This document shows positions 35,449 to 45,873 of a stretch of 64,000 bases of DNA, piece by piece; positions within the stretch are counted from its first letter, which is position 1, and every line of letters starts with the position of its first letter. The notes under the pieces were generated by a model, which worked only from the letters and a program-made list of their open reading frames with translations, made no database searches and had not been told where the DNA came from. Source of the stretch: an uncultured Bacteroidota bacterium. Its GTDB lineage: Bacteria > Bacteroidota > Bacteroidia > Chitinophagales > Chitinophagaceae. The DNA is taken from positions 1-64,000 of the forward strand of contig CAILLK010000048.1 in assembly GCA_903835005.1 (NCBI GenBank), in the 5' to 3' direction. A program made the position numbers and the translations under genes.

Positions 35449-36366
35449 TTACCTTATCTCAAAATTCGACAGTGCAATAAATTCCTTTACCCTGTTATCT
35501 ATATCTTCGGCAGTCAGTTCTTTGAGCCTGTTCGGGCCGAATTTCTCCACACAATAAGATGCCATTGCAGAGCCTATTATTACTGCAGCCTTCATACTTT
35601 CGAAAGAGATATCGTTGATGCGCGTGAGATAGCCTATAAAGCCCCCGGCAAAAGTATCGCCGGCGCCTGTGGGGTCGAAAACATCTTCAAGAGGCAGGGC
35701 TGGCGCAGAGAATATCTGGTCGCCATAAAACAGCAGCGCGCCATGTTCTCCTTTTTTAATAATGAGGTATTTCGGGCCCATGGCCTGTATTTTTTTAGCA
35801 GCTTTCACTATTGAGTGTTCGCCGCTCAGTTGCCTTGCTTCACTGTCATTTACCATCAGCAGGTCTACCATTTTCAGGGCTTGCTTCAGCTCATCCATGG
35901 CAACGTCCATCCAGAAGTTCATGGTATCCATGATGATGAGCTTAGGGCGTTTCTGCAACTGGTTGATCACACTTATCTGCACAGCAGGTGCCAGGTTGCC
36001 CAGCATCACAAAACCGCTGTCCTGGTAGCTGTCCGGGAGTTTTGGGTCAAACTGCGCCAGCACATTCAGTTCTGTTACCAGTGTGTCGCGGGTATTCATA
36101 TCGAGGTGGTAACGGCCGCTCCAGAAGAAGCTTTTGCCATCGGGCACCACTTCCACACCTTCAAACGCCACTCCTCTGGCCTTCAGTTCGTTGATCTCCG
36201 AATCCGGAAAATCGCCACCAACGATGGAAACCTGCTTAATGGGTTGAGTGAAGTTGGATGCAGCCCAGGCCGCATATGTGGCCGATCCGCCAATAATTTT
36301 ATCTACTTTTCCAAAAGGTGTCTCCAGCGCATCAAAGGCCATCGTACCTACTATAAGTAATGACAT
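35449..36366 (-). CDS. PfkB-family sugar/nucleoside kinase
   Basis: The start at ATG 36364-36366 gives MSLLIVGTMAFDALETPFG (305 residues). The frame is open for 26 codons upstream, but a perfect -7 element TACATTTG lies on the minus strand at 36384-36391, inside that stretch. GGSATYAAWAAS (N-terminal glycine motif) and DPTGAGDTFAGGFIGY (ATP/anion hole and catalytic Asp) are PfkB signatures. The substrate is unknown: ribokinase, adenosine kinase-like and fructokinase types all fit. It is a cytosolic phosphotransferase. Confidence 0.9.
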   Translation of the reverse strand: MSLLIVGTMAFDALETPFGKVDKIIGGSATYAAWAASNFTQPIKQVSIVGGDFPDSEINELKARGVAFEGVEVVPDGKSFFWSGRYHLDMNTRDTLVTELNVLAQFDPKLPDSYQDSGFVMLGNLAPAVQISVINQLQKRPKLIIMDTMNFWMDVAMDELKQALKMVDLLMVNDSEARQLSGEHSIVKAAKKIQAMGPKYLIIKKGEHGALLFYGDQIFSAPALPLEDVFDPTGAGDTFAGGFIGYLTRINDISFESMKAAVIIGSAMASYCVEKFGPNRLKELTAEDIDNRVKEFIALSNFEIR

Positions 36367-36469
36367 TGTATTGAATTTTGCAGCAAATGTAATGCGGTAA
36401 TCCCATAAAACCGCCTCTGCGGTGCGGGATGAGCAATTCAGCATGATGCGATGAACAAGCTTTTAAGAT

Positions 36470-37003
36470 TCAGCGTTCCTCTGTTATATTCGACAGCAGG
36501 CCTTTTACCTCCCTGTAACAGATGATATTATACCAGAATGCAATTATCAGAGCCCCTCCCATAAGGAATATCTGGTTCCGGTGAATAAAGGGTACATCCG
36601 TTTCATTTATGCCGAAAATTTTTTCCGGCAAATATTTCTCCAGAAAAAAGAACAAGGCCATGTAAGAGATATTTATAGCCAGGTATATCAGCCGTTCCGT
36701 CTTTAAAGCTTTGGTATCTCTGTAGAAAAAATTTAAAAATGCGCTCCCGATCTGCCAGCCCACCAGCAGCAGCAATACAGTGCGGTAAGAGGGCTGTTGC
36801 ACATTCGAATCGAGGCAATATAAAAAATAGATAAAAATGCCAAACTGCACTATAGGGTCTGCAATTTTAAATATGACGACATTGTTATTGGATTGCCTTC
36901 GGATCTTTATTCCCCGTTTTATATGCACTGATTTGTAGCTGCTCTCATTACTGCTACCGCTGCTTCTATGCCTTTGCCTGCCCATGTTGCTGTTTGTATT
37001 CAA
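36470..37003 (-). CDS. Membrane protein of unknown function
   Basis: The first 45 residues of this 177-residue protein are polar and Ser/Arg/Asn-rich. About four hydrophobic helices follow (IVQFGIFIYFLYCL, TVLLLLVGWQIGSAFLNFFY, LIYLAINISYMALFFFL, IFLMGGALIIAFWYNIICY). No family is recognised. It is a single gene preceding the sugar kinase on the same strand; they may be co-transcribed, though the kinase has its own -7 element. Confidence 0.65.
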   Translation of the reverse strand: MNTNSNMGRQRHRSSGSSNESSYKSVHIKRGIKIRRQSNNNVVIFKIADPIVQFGIFIYFLYCLDSNVQQPSYRTVLLLLVGWQIGSAFLNFFYRDTKALKTERLIYLAINISYMALFFFLEKYLPEKIFGINETDVPFIHRNQIFLMGGALIIAFWYNIICYREVKGLLSNITEER

Positions 37004-37253
37004 TTAGCCTAACAATATCACCCCTTAATATTCCCTAGTGATCTTTTACCTTAAATAATTTCTTTGCTTCTCCTGTTTGAAATTTCACCTAGCGGAAATG
37101 AAGAAACACTGCAATATAGATATTTATTTTAAAATAGTATACACATATTCTTATATTTTTTTATACTATTATGGCTAACATAGTTTGCAAATATAGTTAT
37201 CCACAATAATTGGCAATACATTTTATTTGGCGTAAGTTCGTCACAATAAATGG

Positions 37254-38405
37254 ATGCCAAATAATATGGACAGAAGCATACTACATCTTGACCTTGACAC
37301 CTTTTTTGTCTCGGTAGAACGGCTTGAAAACAGGGCGCTTATAGGAAAACCGGTAATTGTAGGCGGCACTTCCGACAGGGGGGTGGTGGCCTCATGCAGC
37401 TATGAGGCCCGGCAATATGGGGTGCACAGCGCTATGCCTGCACGGCTGGCAAAGCAACTATGCCCCGAGGCTATTTTCGTAAAAGGCGATTATGACGCCT
37501 ATACGCGCTTCTCGGGCATGGTAACCGACATACTCAAGGAAAGCGCGCCGATGGTAGAGAAAGCATCGATAGATGAGCATTACTGCGACCTGACAGGCAT
37601 GGATAAGTTCATAGGCTGTGCAAAATGGGCTACCGAACTGCGGCAGCGCATCATCAGAGAGACGAGGCTGCCCATATCTTTTGGCCTGTCGGTGAACAAA
37701 ACGGTATCGAAAGTAGCCACGGGGCAGGCGAAGCCCAACGGGCAGCTGCATATACTATCTGGCACTGAGAAGCCTTTCCTGGCGCCGCTTTCGATAAAAA
37801 AAATACCCATGATAGGCAACAAGACCTATATGCAGCTCAGGAATATGGGCATATCGCAGGTGGGCACTATACAGCAGATGGATGTGGAACTGATGCAGCG
37901 CGTGCTGGGCGAAAACGGGGTGGCTATATGGCGCAAGGCCAATGGCATAGACAACTCGCCGGTGGTGCCTTACAGCGAGCGTAAATCGCTGAGCAAGGAG
38001 GAAACCTTTGATAAGGACACTACCGATATGAACATGCTGAAGAAAATCATTGTGCGCATGGTGGATGCCCTGGCCTACGACCTGCGCAGCCAGCAGAAAC
38101 TGACCTCGTGCATTACGGTAAAGATCAGGTATTCCAACTTTGACACAGAGACAAAGCAGGCGCGGGTACCCTATACGGCATCAGACAGGGTATTGACAGA
38201 GAAGGCGCTGGAACTGTTTCATAAGCTCTATTCGCGGCGGATGCTGATACGGCTCATAGGTATAAAATTCAGCAACCTGGTACACGGCAGTTACCAGATA
38301 GACCTGTTCAGCGACACCATAGCGCAGGTGAACCTGAGCAATGCCCTGGATGGCATCAGGAACCGGTTTGGGGTAAAAGCAGTAGGAAAGGCGATTATGG
38401 CATAG
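37254..38405 (+). CDS. dinB: DNA polymerase IV (Y-family)
   Basis: This 383-residue protein contains HLDLDTFFVSVE (D13 of the metal site), SIDEHYCDLTG (D107, E108), the PISFGLSVNKTVSKVATGQAKPNG block typical of DinB, and a little-finger domain near the end. It is full length and lacks the C-terminal beta-clamp tail seen in some members. It performs error-prone translesion synthesis. An alternative start at MDRSIL (four codons in) is equally possible. It is monocistronic with its own terminator; no SOS box was identified. Confidence 0.95.
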   Translation: MPNNMDRSILHLDLDTFFVSVERLENRALIGKPVIVGGTSDRGVVASCSYEARQYGVHSAMPARLAKQLCPEAIFVKGDYDAYTRFSGMVTDILKESAPMVEKASIDEHYCDLTGMDKFIGCAKWATELRQRIIRETRLPISFGLSVNKTVSKVATGQAKPNGQLHILSGTEKPFLAPLSIKKIPMIGNKTYMQLRNMGISQVGTIQQMDVELMQRVLGENGVAIWRKANGIDNSPVVPYSERKSLSKEETFDKDTTDMNMLKKIIVRMVDALAYDLRSQQKLTSCITVKIRYSNFDTETKQARVPYTASDRVLTEKALELFHKLYSRRMLIRLIGIKFSNLVHGSYQIDLFSDTIAQVNLSNALDGIRNRFGVKAVGKAIMA

Positions 38406-38430
38406 GAAATAACCGGATTATTGCACAAAA

Positions 38431-38458
38431 AAGCCGGAACAAATCCGGCTTAATAATT
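38431..38458 (+). terminator. Terminator after dinB
   Basis: AAGCCGGA (38431-38438) and TCCGGCTT (38444-38451) form an 8-bp stem with a five-base loop, then AATAATTT. It lies 26 bases past the dinB stop, and may serve both directions since the next gene converges. Confidence 0.75.
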
Positions 38459-38486
38459 TATCAACCTCAACTTATCACTTTTCAAC

Positions 38487-39581
38487 CTACTCCCTCCCCA
38501 TCTTCCTGAGCATTTTGCCATGCTCAATGAGCGCTGCCACAAAATTGGGCATCTCCTGGTAAGGAAGGCCATACTGCAGCGCTGTGCGCTTTACTATCTT
38601 GGCTATGCGCGGATAATGCACATGAGATATATGCGGAAACAAATGATGCTCAACCTGGTAATTAAGGCCGCCGATAAACCAGTACATGATGCGGCTGCGC
38701 GGTGAAAAATTGGCCGTATTCAGCAACTGGTGAATGGCCCAGCTGTTCTGTATTTTCCGGTCATCGGTAGGCAGCGGGAATTCTGAACTTTCCAGCACAT
38801 GCGCCAGCTGGAAAATACACGATAATCCGAGGCCTGCGGTAAAGTGCAGTATCATAAACCCGGCTACCACATATTGCCAGGGCATACCTGAGAAAATAAT
38901 GGGCAATACCAGCACATAGCCAAAGTAGATCACTTTATAGATACTCAGCTCAATCAGCGCCGATTTCAGGGTAATATTTTCTTTCTTCAGCAGCCCCTTT
39001 TTATCGTACTGAAACAGCAGGCGGTAATCTTTGTAGGTAACCCACTGAAGGGTAAGCAGGCAATAGAGGAACCATGCATAAATATGCTGAAACCTGTGCA
39101 GGGTATGCTTTTTGGCATGCGGCGAAAAACGCATCAGCCCCCCGACTTCTATGTCTTCGTCAAGACCCTCTATATTGGTATAGGTATGATGAAGAATGTT
39201 GTGCTGTATGCGCCAGGTAACATCATACCCGCCTACAAGATTAACAACATCGCCCACAATTTTATTCACCATTTTTTTGGAAGAATAAGAACCATGGTTG
39301 GAATCATGATGCACCGAGCAGCCAATACCTACCATGCCCAGGCCCATCAGGAACCAAAGCCCGAAAAACAGCCAGGGACTTGCTGCGCCCACACCTGTTA
39401 TGATCAATATGTTAGGAACAAAAAATAAGGATAGCATTGCTACTGTCTTCCATCGCAACGCCCTGTTACCTGTAGGAGCCAGATTGTTTTCCTTAAAGAA
39501 TTCATCTATATTTTTCTTAAGCGTATCATAAAAGCCTTCACCATTTTTAGGTGCGAAACGAACTATATTTAATTTACTCAC
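38487..39581 (-). CDS. Membrane fatty acid desaturase
   Basis: The enzyme has 364 residues from GTG 39579-39581 (MSKLNIVRFAPKNGEGF). An ATG 13 codons earlier exists, but TATTTTTG, a perfect -7 element, lies at 39608-39615 (minus strand), so it would fall at or before the transcription start. Three histidine boxes are present: HHDSNHGS, HNILHH and QVEHHLFPHISH, the last in the front-end/linoleoyl-type QxxHH form. Four hydrophobic helices surround them. It introduces a double bond into an acyl chain at the inner membrane using O2. It is a single gene. Confidence 0.9.
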   Translation of the reverse strand: MSKLNIVRFAPKNGEGFYDTLKKNIDEFFKENNLAPTGNRALRWKTVAMLSLFFVPNILIITGVGAASPWLFFGLWFLMGLGMVGIGCSVHHDSNHGSYSSKKMVNKIVGDVVNLVGGYDVTWRIQHNILHHTYTNIEGLDEDIEVGGLMRFSPHAKKHTLHRFQHIYAWFLYCLLTLQWVTYKDYRLLFQYDKKGLLKKENITLKSALIELSIYKVIYFGYVLVLPIIFSGMPWQYVVAGFMILHFTAGLGLSCIFQLAHVLESSEFPLPTDDRKIQNSWAIHQLLNTANFSPRSRIMYWFIGGLNYQVEHHLFPHISHVHYPRIAKIVKRTALQYGLPYQEMPNFVAALIEHGKMLRKMGRE

Positions 39582-39607
39582 TCTGTATAATAATTTAAAA
39601 TTGCGTG

Positions 39608-39615
39608 CAAAAATA
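39608..39615 (-). promoter_or_regulatory. -7 element for the desaturase gene
   Basis: TATTTTTG on the minus strand matches TANNTTTG exactly and lies 27 bases before the proposed GTG start. No convincing -33 TTTG was seen at the standard distance. Confidence 0.5.
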
Positions 39616-39620
39616 ATCAA

Positions 39621-39985
39621 TTAATCAATGCCTGACGTTAAAACTTGTAAAATATAACATAGACTATTGATGAAGCTCGTTTTTACCGGCCGGTTGCATT
39701 TTCCGCCTCCGGATTTTTGACCAATCGGGCGTAAATTCAACAAACGGGTACGAACACAGTAAAGGCAATTGCATCCGCAACAAAAGATAATGACAACTAA
39801 TTCATGCTGTAAATTTCCCCTTCTGAAACAGACAGACAGAATAACAGGCAAATCTCCTGATCACTTACATCCGGCAATATAGCCGGATATAAGTAATCAG
39901 CAACTCTTAAAACGCGCCGGCAATAACGCACGCATCTGAACAACTTACCTGAATGATCAAAAAATGCGGACTGACTGCAACGGAC
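39621..39985. other. Intergenic with terminator-like hairpin
   Basis: No gene is supported; a 76-codon Cys-rich minus-strand frame was rejected. A hairpin pairing 39863-39875 with 39882-39894 (13 bp, one mismatch, six-base loop) lies about 90 bases past the end of the NHL gene and may end its transcript, though a T-tract is lacking. Confidence 0.5.
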
Positions 39986-42721
39986 CTACTCCTTTACAAA
40001 TTTCAGCACCTTACTACCCGCATCTCCGCTCAGAGATATGAAATACATACCAGCAGCAAAGCTGCTTATATCAACCTGATTTCGTGTTCCGCTCAGTTGG
40101 CCTTGTAAAATTACCTGGCCCAACTGATTGGTTATAGTGAATGAATTAAAGGGGCTGTTCCCGGTTACTATCATCAGCTCATTATTGGCTGGGTTTGGGT
40201 AAACCATAATTTGCGGCAGCCGGGGTTGCAATGTTTGCAATGAGCCCGGACAATTAACAATATTGGTTGCAGCGTTTGTCATTACCACCCCGTTATCATC
40301 AAAATAAATGCCCGCCCGGTTGTTTACCACAGCGCCATCTGGCAGCCCCGATTTTGTATTTACAGTAAAAAACAGCACTCCGCTGCACAGGTTATGATGG
40401 GTACTGTCGGGCAACATGATATTGGGAAAATCAAATTTAAGGATGGTTTGCTCACCAAACCTGGATTTGGTAAGTACCATATTTGCCGATGCCACATCCA
40501 CCTTTAATGTACTTGCATCTAGGCTGGCCGGCAAAGTATCCAGTATGAAAATATTGTGCGCTGTATCATTGCCTGTATTTTCAAAACCTATGGCATATTG
40601 AAGAGGGGTAGCTGTGGATGGGATGCAGCCATTGGGCGATACGGCTATATAATTAGGGTCCCAACTGCCTGTAATGGTGTCATTCCTGACTACACAATTG
40701 TTAGCCGGATTAATGTCGCCGGTAACCGGATTAATTGTGTATTGAGAATTGGCAGTATCCCCCGGCATACACCATACGCCGGGTACTTCAGCAGTTAAAT
40801 GTATATAGGATGGGCTAAGCGAACCGGAAGTAAGTGATCCGAAATTCCAGGTTACGGTACTGCCAGACACCGTAGCTGGACTCAAAGAAGAACCACTGAA
40901 ATTATACTTTGGACTGATAACCGTGGTGAGGGTGGCCGGTTCCGGGGTGCAATACAAATTATCTACTACTATATCGGCCATAAATGAATGCCTGCCTGAT
41001 ACTGATGTAGCATGGACTCCAAGATCGAAACTGGTACCCGTGAGGCAATTAAAGCCTATATTATTTACAGCCACCGACGAATCAAGCGCCGGATGAAGAG
41101 TATCATAGACAATGCCGGAAGAAGGACATGCAAGCTCCAGGCCGGGTGGCAAACCTATAACCCTGATTGTATACACATCGTTTCCGGCGCCATAGGCATT
41201 GTAATAAAATCCTCCCGGTGTCTCCAACGTATCAACAGGTGTTCCGTTAGAATCAATTTCTACTTTAACCGGCAGAAAAACATTGCGGTCGGTAGCTGGC
41301 TCATAGGCACAATCGGCATTCTCATCAACGTAATAATTAACTGAAATACTATTGCACATTTTGTAATCGAACAGGAAGGAAACAGAATCAATAACAGAGG
41401 TGCCCGACATTAATTTCTGCTTTACAGTATAGGCCCCGTTATAATTATAGGCGTGATTGACGGAAGCATACCCTCCTGTTCCTGTATAAGTTACCCCTAC
41501 CGGAGTTGTAAGTGATGTACCGTCGCCAAATTCTGTTATTACGCTTCTGCCCGGAGCATAATAATTTGTAAATACAGTAACATTCAGTCCGCTGCAATCT
41601 TTAAAAATAGTGAGGCTGAAGCTGTCAGAAGAACAGCTTGGCGCTTCACCGAACTTACGCACCCTGTCATTGCCCATATCCATCACATAGATATCACTGA
41701 AATGGCCTGTACAAACTGATATATTATTATACAACTGTGCAGCCATAGCGGGCCCGCCATCGCCTGAAAAACCGGCTACCCCAGTCCCTGCTATTTTGGT
41801 AATTATGCCTGCATGGTCCACTTTGCGCACTACATTATATACATTATCTGATATAATCAGATTGCCTGCCGGATCAAGGGCCAGCCCCTGCGGATTATAA
41901 ATACCGGCATCTGTGGCAGGGCCACCATCGCCGGCATAAGCAGTACTGCCATTCCCGGCGATGGTGGACATTATTCCTGTATTGCTTATTTTCCGTATTC
42001 TGTTATTATAATAATCGCTGAAATAAATGTTGCTGAACGCATCGACCGCTATATTTTTTGGAAAGCCGATGGTGGCTGCAGTAGCAGGTCCGCCATCGCC
42101 ACCATAACCCACCGATCCGGTTCCCGCAATAGTAGTTATGGTTCCTGATGGGTCAACCTTCCTGATATACCATAACCCTGCGGTAATATACAGATTACCC
42201 GCCGCATCCACCACCAGACTTGATGGCTGGCCTATACTTGCATCTGTAGCCGGCCCGCCATCGCCCGAATAGGTATCAATGCCGTTTCCGGCTACAGTAG
42301 TAATAATACCGGCAGTATTTACTTTTCGTATCCTGTAATTAACCTGGTCGGCAATATAAACATTACCTGCACCATCAACAGCAATACCACATGGAAAATA
42401 AAGTGCGGCATCGGTTGCAGGCCCGCCATCTCCACTGAATCCGGCAGTTCCATTCCCGGCAATTGTGCTGATGATACCGGCAGTATTGATTTTACGGATG
42501 GCGCTGGTGCCGGCATCGCATATATATATATTACCGGCTGCATCTCTGGTAATATCCTCCGGATCCAGAAATGAAGCTGCCGATGCGGGTCCGCCATCGC
42601 CACTGAGTCCACTACCGCCGGTTCCCGCTATAGTGCTGATATTAGTAGTCTGCGCCACAGATGGTGCAATCACAAAGAGATTAAATGCAATGAAGCATTT
42701 GATAAGGTGTATTTTTTTCAT
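39986..42721 (-). CDS. Secreted NHL-propeller protein with T9SS type A tail (paralogue A)
   Basis: This 911-residue protein has a signal peptide (1-24, ending VAQT). Six NHL repeats span about 28-370, each starting with a GDGGPA motif and containing YIADxxNxRIRK-type strands, and should form a six-bladed propeller. A PKD-like and conserved extracellular region follows (about 370-830), including NAGIYFDDNGVVMTN. A type A sorting domain closes the chain (YPNPANNELMIVTGN ... GSKVLKFVKE). It was formed by tandem duplication with the next gene. T9SS secretion is expected; the ligand or substrate is unknown. Confidence 0.9.
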   Translation of the reverse strand: MKKIHLIKCFIAFNLFVIAPSVAQTTNISTIAGTGGSGLSGDGGPASAASFLDPEDITRDAAGNIYICDAGTSAIRKINTAGIISTIAGNGTAGFSGDGGPATDAALYFPCGIAVDGAGNVYIADQVNYRIRKVNTAGIITTVAGNGIDTYSGDGGPATDASIGQPSSLVVDAAGNLYITAGLWYIRKVDPSGTITTIAGTGSVGYGGDGGPATAATIGFPKNIAVDAFSNIYFSDYYNNRIRKISNTGIMSTIAGNGSTAYAGDGGPATDAGIYNPQGLALDPAGNLIISDNVYNVVRKVDHAGIITKIAGTGVAGFSGDGGPAMAAQLYNNISVCTGHFSDIYVMDMGNDRVRKFGEAPSCSSDSFSLTIFKDCSGLNVTVFTNYYAPGRSVITEFGDGTSLTTPVGVTYTGTGGYASVNHAYNYNGAYTVKQKLMSGTSVIDSVSFLFDYKMCNSISVNYYVDENADCAYEPATDRNVFLPVKVEIDSNGTPVDTLETPGGFYYNAYGAGNDVYTIRVIGLPPGLELACPSSGIVYDTLHPALDSSVAVNNIGFNCLTGTSFDLGVHATSVSGRHSFMADIVVDNLYCTPEPATLTTVISPKYNFSGSSLSPATVSGSTVTWNFGSLTSGSLSPSYIHLTAEVPGVWCMPGDTANSQYTINPVTGDINPANNCVVRNDTITGSWDPNYIAVSPNGCIPSTATPLQYAIGFENTGNDTAHNIFILDTLPASLDASTLKVDVASANMVLTKSRFGEQTILKFDFPNIMLPDSTHHNLCSGVLFFTVNTKSGLPDGAVVNNRAGIYFDDNGVVMTNAATNIVNCPGSLQTLQPRLPQIMVYPNPANNELMIVTGNSPFNSFTITNQLGQVILQGQLSGTRNQVDISSFAAGMYFISLSGDAGSKVLKFVKE

Positions 42722-42810
42722 TTTTAAGTTTTTGTATTAAATTAAATAGCAAAGTCAGTTATACTTCATCCGTTGGCCATATTCTTTCAATCCTTTTAAG
42801 ATATAATTAT

Positions 42811-45555
42811 TTACTCCTTTACAAATTTCAGTACCTTACTACCTGCATCTCCGCTCAGTGATATGAAATACATACCCGCAGGCAGGCTCATGATATCGAC
42901 TGTTGACCGGGCTCCGGAAATCTGCCCATGAGCTAACGACTGGCCAAGCTGATTGGTAATAGCAAATGAGGCATAGGCGCTTGCATCTGCCATTATCACC
43001 AATTGATCACTGGCAGGATTAGGATAAACAGTTACATTTTCTGTTTTAACTGTTGGTATATTCAACGCACCGCTCGGGCAATTTACATTGTTGCCGATTG
43101 CATTGGTCATTACTACCGGGTTATCATCAAAATAAATACCTGCTTCATTATTGATTACAGTACCGGTTGCAAGGCCGGGCAGTGTCTTAATATCAAATAT
43201 CACTACACCGTTGCATAGATTATGATGGCTGCTGTCGAGCAGGTTTATGCCTGGGAAATCAATTTTCAGGATGGTTTGTGCGCCATACTTTATTTTACTG
43301 ATATTCATATAAGCTGAGGAGGTAACCACCTTAAATGTAGAAATATCCACACTGGCCGACAATGTATCCATAAGAAAGATATTATGTGCGGTATCATTGC
43401 CGGTATTTTCAAAACCTATGGCATATTCGAGTTGGGTAACGGCTGAAGTAATACAGCCTGCCGGTGAAACCTGCATATAATTGGGATCAAAGCTGCCTTT
43501 TATGCTGTCATTACGGATATTGGTGTTATCAGTAGGGTTCATGTCTCCTGTTAATGGTGTAATTGAGAATTCTGAATTTACCGTATCTCCGGGCGTGAGC
43601 CATGTGCCGGCAACTTCTGCATCAAAGAAAATATAATAAGGAGCCGGCGTTTCAGAAGTCAGTGCAGACAAGTCCCAACTGACAGAATGGCCTGAGCCTG
43701 AAGTAGGTGTTGAGTTGGCGGTGTTGAAAAGATAGGTCTCCCCGAAATCAGCAGTAACGGTACCGGCATGTGGTGTACAATACATATTATCGGCTACAAT
43801 AGCTCCCTGAAAACTATGCCTGCCAGACTGTATGGCGACATGAACACCAAGATCAAAACCCGGTGTACTGGTGCAGTTAAACCCTATATTATTAGTTGGC
43901 AATGCAGTATCGGATGTTGTGTGCAGGGTATCATAAACAATACCGGTTGCAGGGCAAGAGGTTTGAAGTCCTGACGGAGCCGACAGAATTTTTATACCGT
44001 AAACATCTCCGGGCACCCCGTAAGCGGTATAATAAAACCCTCCCGGTGAAGATACCGTATCCATGGCCACACCATTAGAATCTATTTCGGCAGTAACCGG
44101 CAGATAAACATGATAATCAGTGCCTGGCTCATATAGGCAATCACTGTTTACATCGAGGTAAAAATTTACATAAATACTGTTACAGAAAATATACTGGTAA
44201 GTATAACTAAGGGAATCCACATGCACGCCGCCTTCTGTCAGTACATGCTTTACCGTATAAGTTCCGTTGTGTACATAAGAATGGCTGATGGATACAAATC
44301 CGCCGCTAGTCACGTAATCAGGCGAAACGGATGTGGTACTGGTGGTACCATCACCGAAATAGGTAATCATGCTCATTCCTGATGCATAATTTTTAGTAAA
44401 AAGTCCTATACCCAGGCCGCCGCATGATTTAGTCAGGTCCACATAAAAACTATCGGCAGCATAAGTTGGTGCGATACTGAATTTACGTACCGTGTTATCT
44501 CCCTCATCACATACATAAAGTGTGTTTGACGGGTCCAGCAGTAATCCCTTGGGAATGGTCATCTCGGCGGCTAAGGCTGGGCCACCATTGCCTGTATAGC
44601 CCGACACACCAGTGCCTGCAAATGTTGATATGATCCCGTCAGGGCTTATTTTTCTCATCACATGGTGAGTTGCATCGCAGAAATAAAGATTTCCACGGCT
44701 ATCTATAATAGCAGGCCCTTCGGGGGCGCCGGTGCTGGCCGCAGTAGCCGGTCCGCCATCGCCCGTATAGGCATTCACTCCATTACCAGCTATTGTAGAT
44801 ATAATACCGGCAGAATTTATTTTCCTGAGCCGGTGGTTTTGGGCATCACTTATGTAGATGTTACCAATGTTGTCAAGCGATACATCCTCCGGAGAATAAA
44901 CCAGGGCAGCGGTTGCCGGGCCGCCATCACCACTGAAACCAAAAGTTCCGTTGCCTGCTATCGTTGAAATAATACCCGATGCGCTCACCTTCCTAACTAC
45001 AGATGGGGTAATGCAGGGAATATAAATATTGCCCGCAGCATCAGCAGCTATACCGGTCAGTTCTCCTATTTCGGCGGCAGTAGCAGCGCCTCCATCACCG
45101 GTGTAGCCCATCGTGCCTGTGCCGGCAACAGTTGTGATTATACCTGAAGGATCTACCTTCCTTATCCTGTTGTTCCAGTAATCGGCAATGTACAGATTGC
45201 CTGCAGCATCAACCGCCAATCCTCTTGGCTGATTTAAAAATGCAGAAATTGCAGGGCCGCCGTCTCCGCCAAATCCGCCTGTTCCGTTGCCAGCTACTGT
45301 ACTAATGATTCCGGAAGGTGTTACTTTCCTTACACGGTTGGTAACCAGATCAGAAATGTACATATTACCTGCACCGTCCCTGGCTATTCGCTGGGGTTCA
45401 TAAAGTTGGGCTGCAGTTGCCGGCCCGCCATCGCCAGAATACCCCGACGATCCGGTACCTGCAAACGTGGTAATGATACCGGTTTGCGCGTTTGAATAAT
45501 TATGGCCCGCTAACACTGCCGCCATAAAAAGGGAAATAGTAATTACTTTTCTCAT
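42811..45555 (-). CDS. Secreted NHL-propeller protein with T9SS type A tail (paralogue B)
   Basis: The start at ATG 45553-45555 gives MRKVITISLFMAAVLAGHNY, a clean signal peptide (914 residues). The architecture matches paralogue A: six GDGG-type NHL repeats (about 30-370), a conserved extracellular region with EAGIYFDDNPVVMTN, and a type A tail ending GSKVLKFVKE. DNA of the two tails is nearly identical over the last 50 or so codons, while the propellers have diverged. The gene lies 89 bases upstream of paralogue A, so they may be co-transcribed. Confidence 0.9.
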   Translation of the reverse strand: MRKVITISLFMAAVLAGHNYSNAQTGIITTFAGTGSSGYSGDGGPATAAQLYEPQRIARDGAGNMYISDLVTNRVRKVTPSGIISTVAGNGTGGFGGDGGPAISAFLNQPRGLAVDAAGNLYIADYWNNRIRKVDPSGIITTVAGTGTMGYTGDGGAATAAEIGELTGIAADAAGNIYIPCITPSVVRKVSASGIISTIAGNGTFGFSGDGGPATAALVYSPEDVSLDNIGNIYISDAQNHRLRKINSAGIISTIAGNGVNAYTGDGGPATAASTGAPEGPAIIDSRGNLYFCDATHHVMRKISPDGIISTFAGTGVSGYTGNGGPALAAEMTIPKGLLLDPSNTLYVCDEGDNTVRKFSIAPTYAADSFYVDLTKSCGGLGIGLFTKNYASGMSMITYFGDGTTSTTSVSPDYVTSGGFVSISHSYVHNGTYTVKHVLTEGGVHVDSLSYTYQYIFCNSIYVNFYLDVNSDCLYEPGTDYHVYLPVTAEIDSNGVAMDTVSSPGGFYYTAYGVPGDVYGIKILSAPSGLQTSCPATGIVYDTLHTTSDTALPTNNIGFNCTSTPGFDLGVHVAIQSGRHSFQGAIVADNMYCTPHAGTVTADFGETYLFNTANSTPTSGSGHSVSWDLSALTSETPAPYYIFFDAEVAGTWLTPGDTVNSEFSITPLTGDMNPTDNTNIRNDSIKGSFDPNYMQVSPAGCITSAVTQLEYAIGFENTGNDTAHNIFLMDTLSASVDISTFKVVTSSAYMNISKIKYGAQTILKIDFPGINLLDSSHHNLCNGVVIFDIKTLPGLATGTVINNEAGIYFDDNPVVMTNAIGNNVNCPSGALNIPTVKTENVTVYPNPASDQLVIMADASAYASFAITNQLGQSLAHGQISGARSTVDIMSLPAGMYFISLSGDAGSKVLKFVKE

Positions 45556-45873
45556 AACCAGATTTTTTTTAAAACGACCCAATACGGGTCAATAATTATT
45601 AAAAATTCTCGGGTATATTTTTCAGTTGAATGTTATTTTGAATATTCTAATTGCTCTATAAATATCAGAAGAGCCGCCATTAATTATATTTACTCAAAGA
45701 CATCTCATAATAATAATTATCAGGTAAATGTACTATGAAATATTACTAAACAATAAACAGACTGTATAATTGGCCGTTATAATTGTATAGTTATGCAACT
45801 GAAGCCGGTAAATTGTAAAAAATAATTCAGAGATTTGTTTATTCTTATAACCCGCTTTCTTTTTATTCAATAA
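45556..45873. other. Divergent intergenic region
   Basis: This region separates the NHL pair (minus) from the sensor kinase (plus). A small dyad GACCC-N5-GGGTC lies at 45576-45590 just before paralogue B. TATAATTG is repeated at about 45775-45790. No TANNTTTG in good context was found. Confidence 0.45.

Noticed and set aside
39621-39851. 76-codon Cys-rich minus-strand frame
   Set aside because: Lies upstream of the desaturase promoter region with no motif or start context supporting it.
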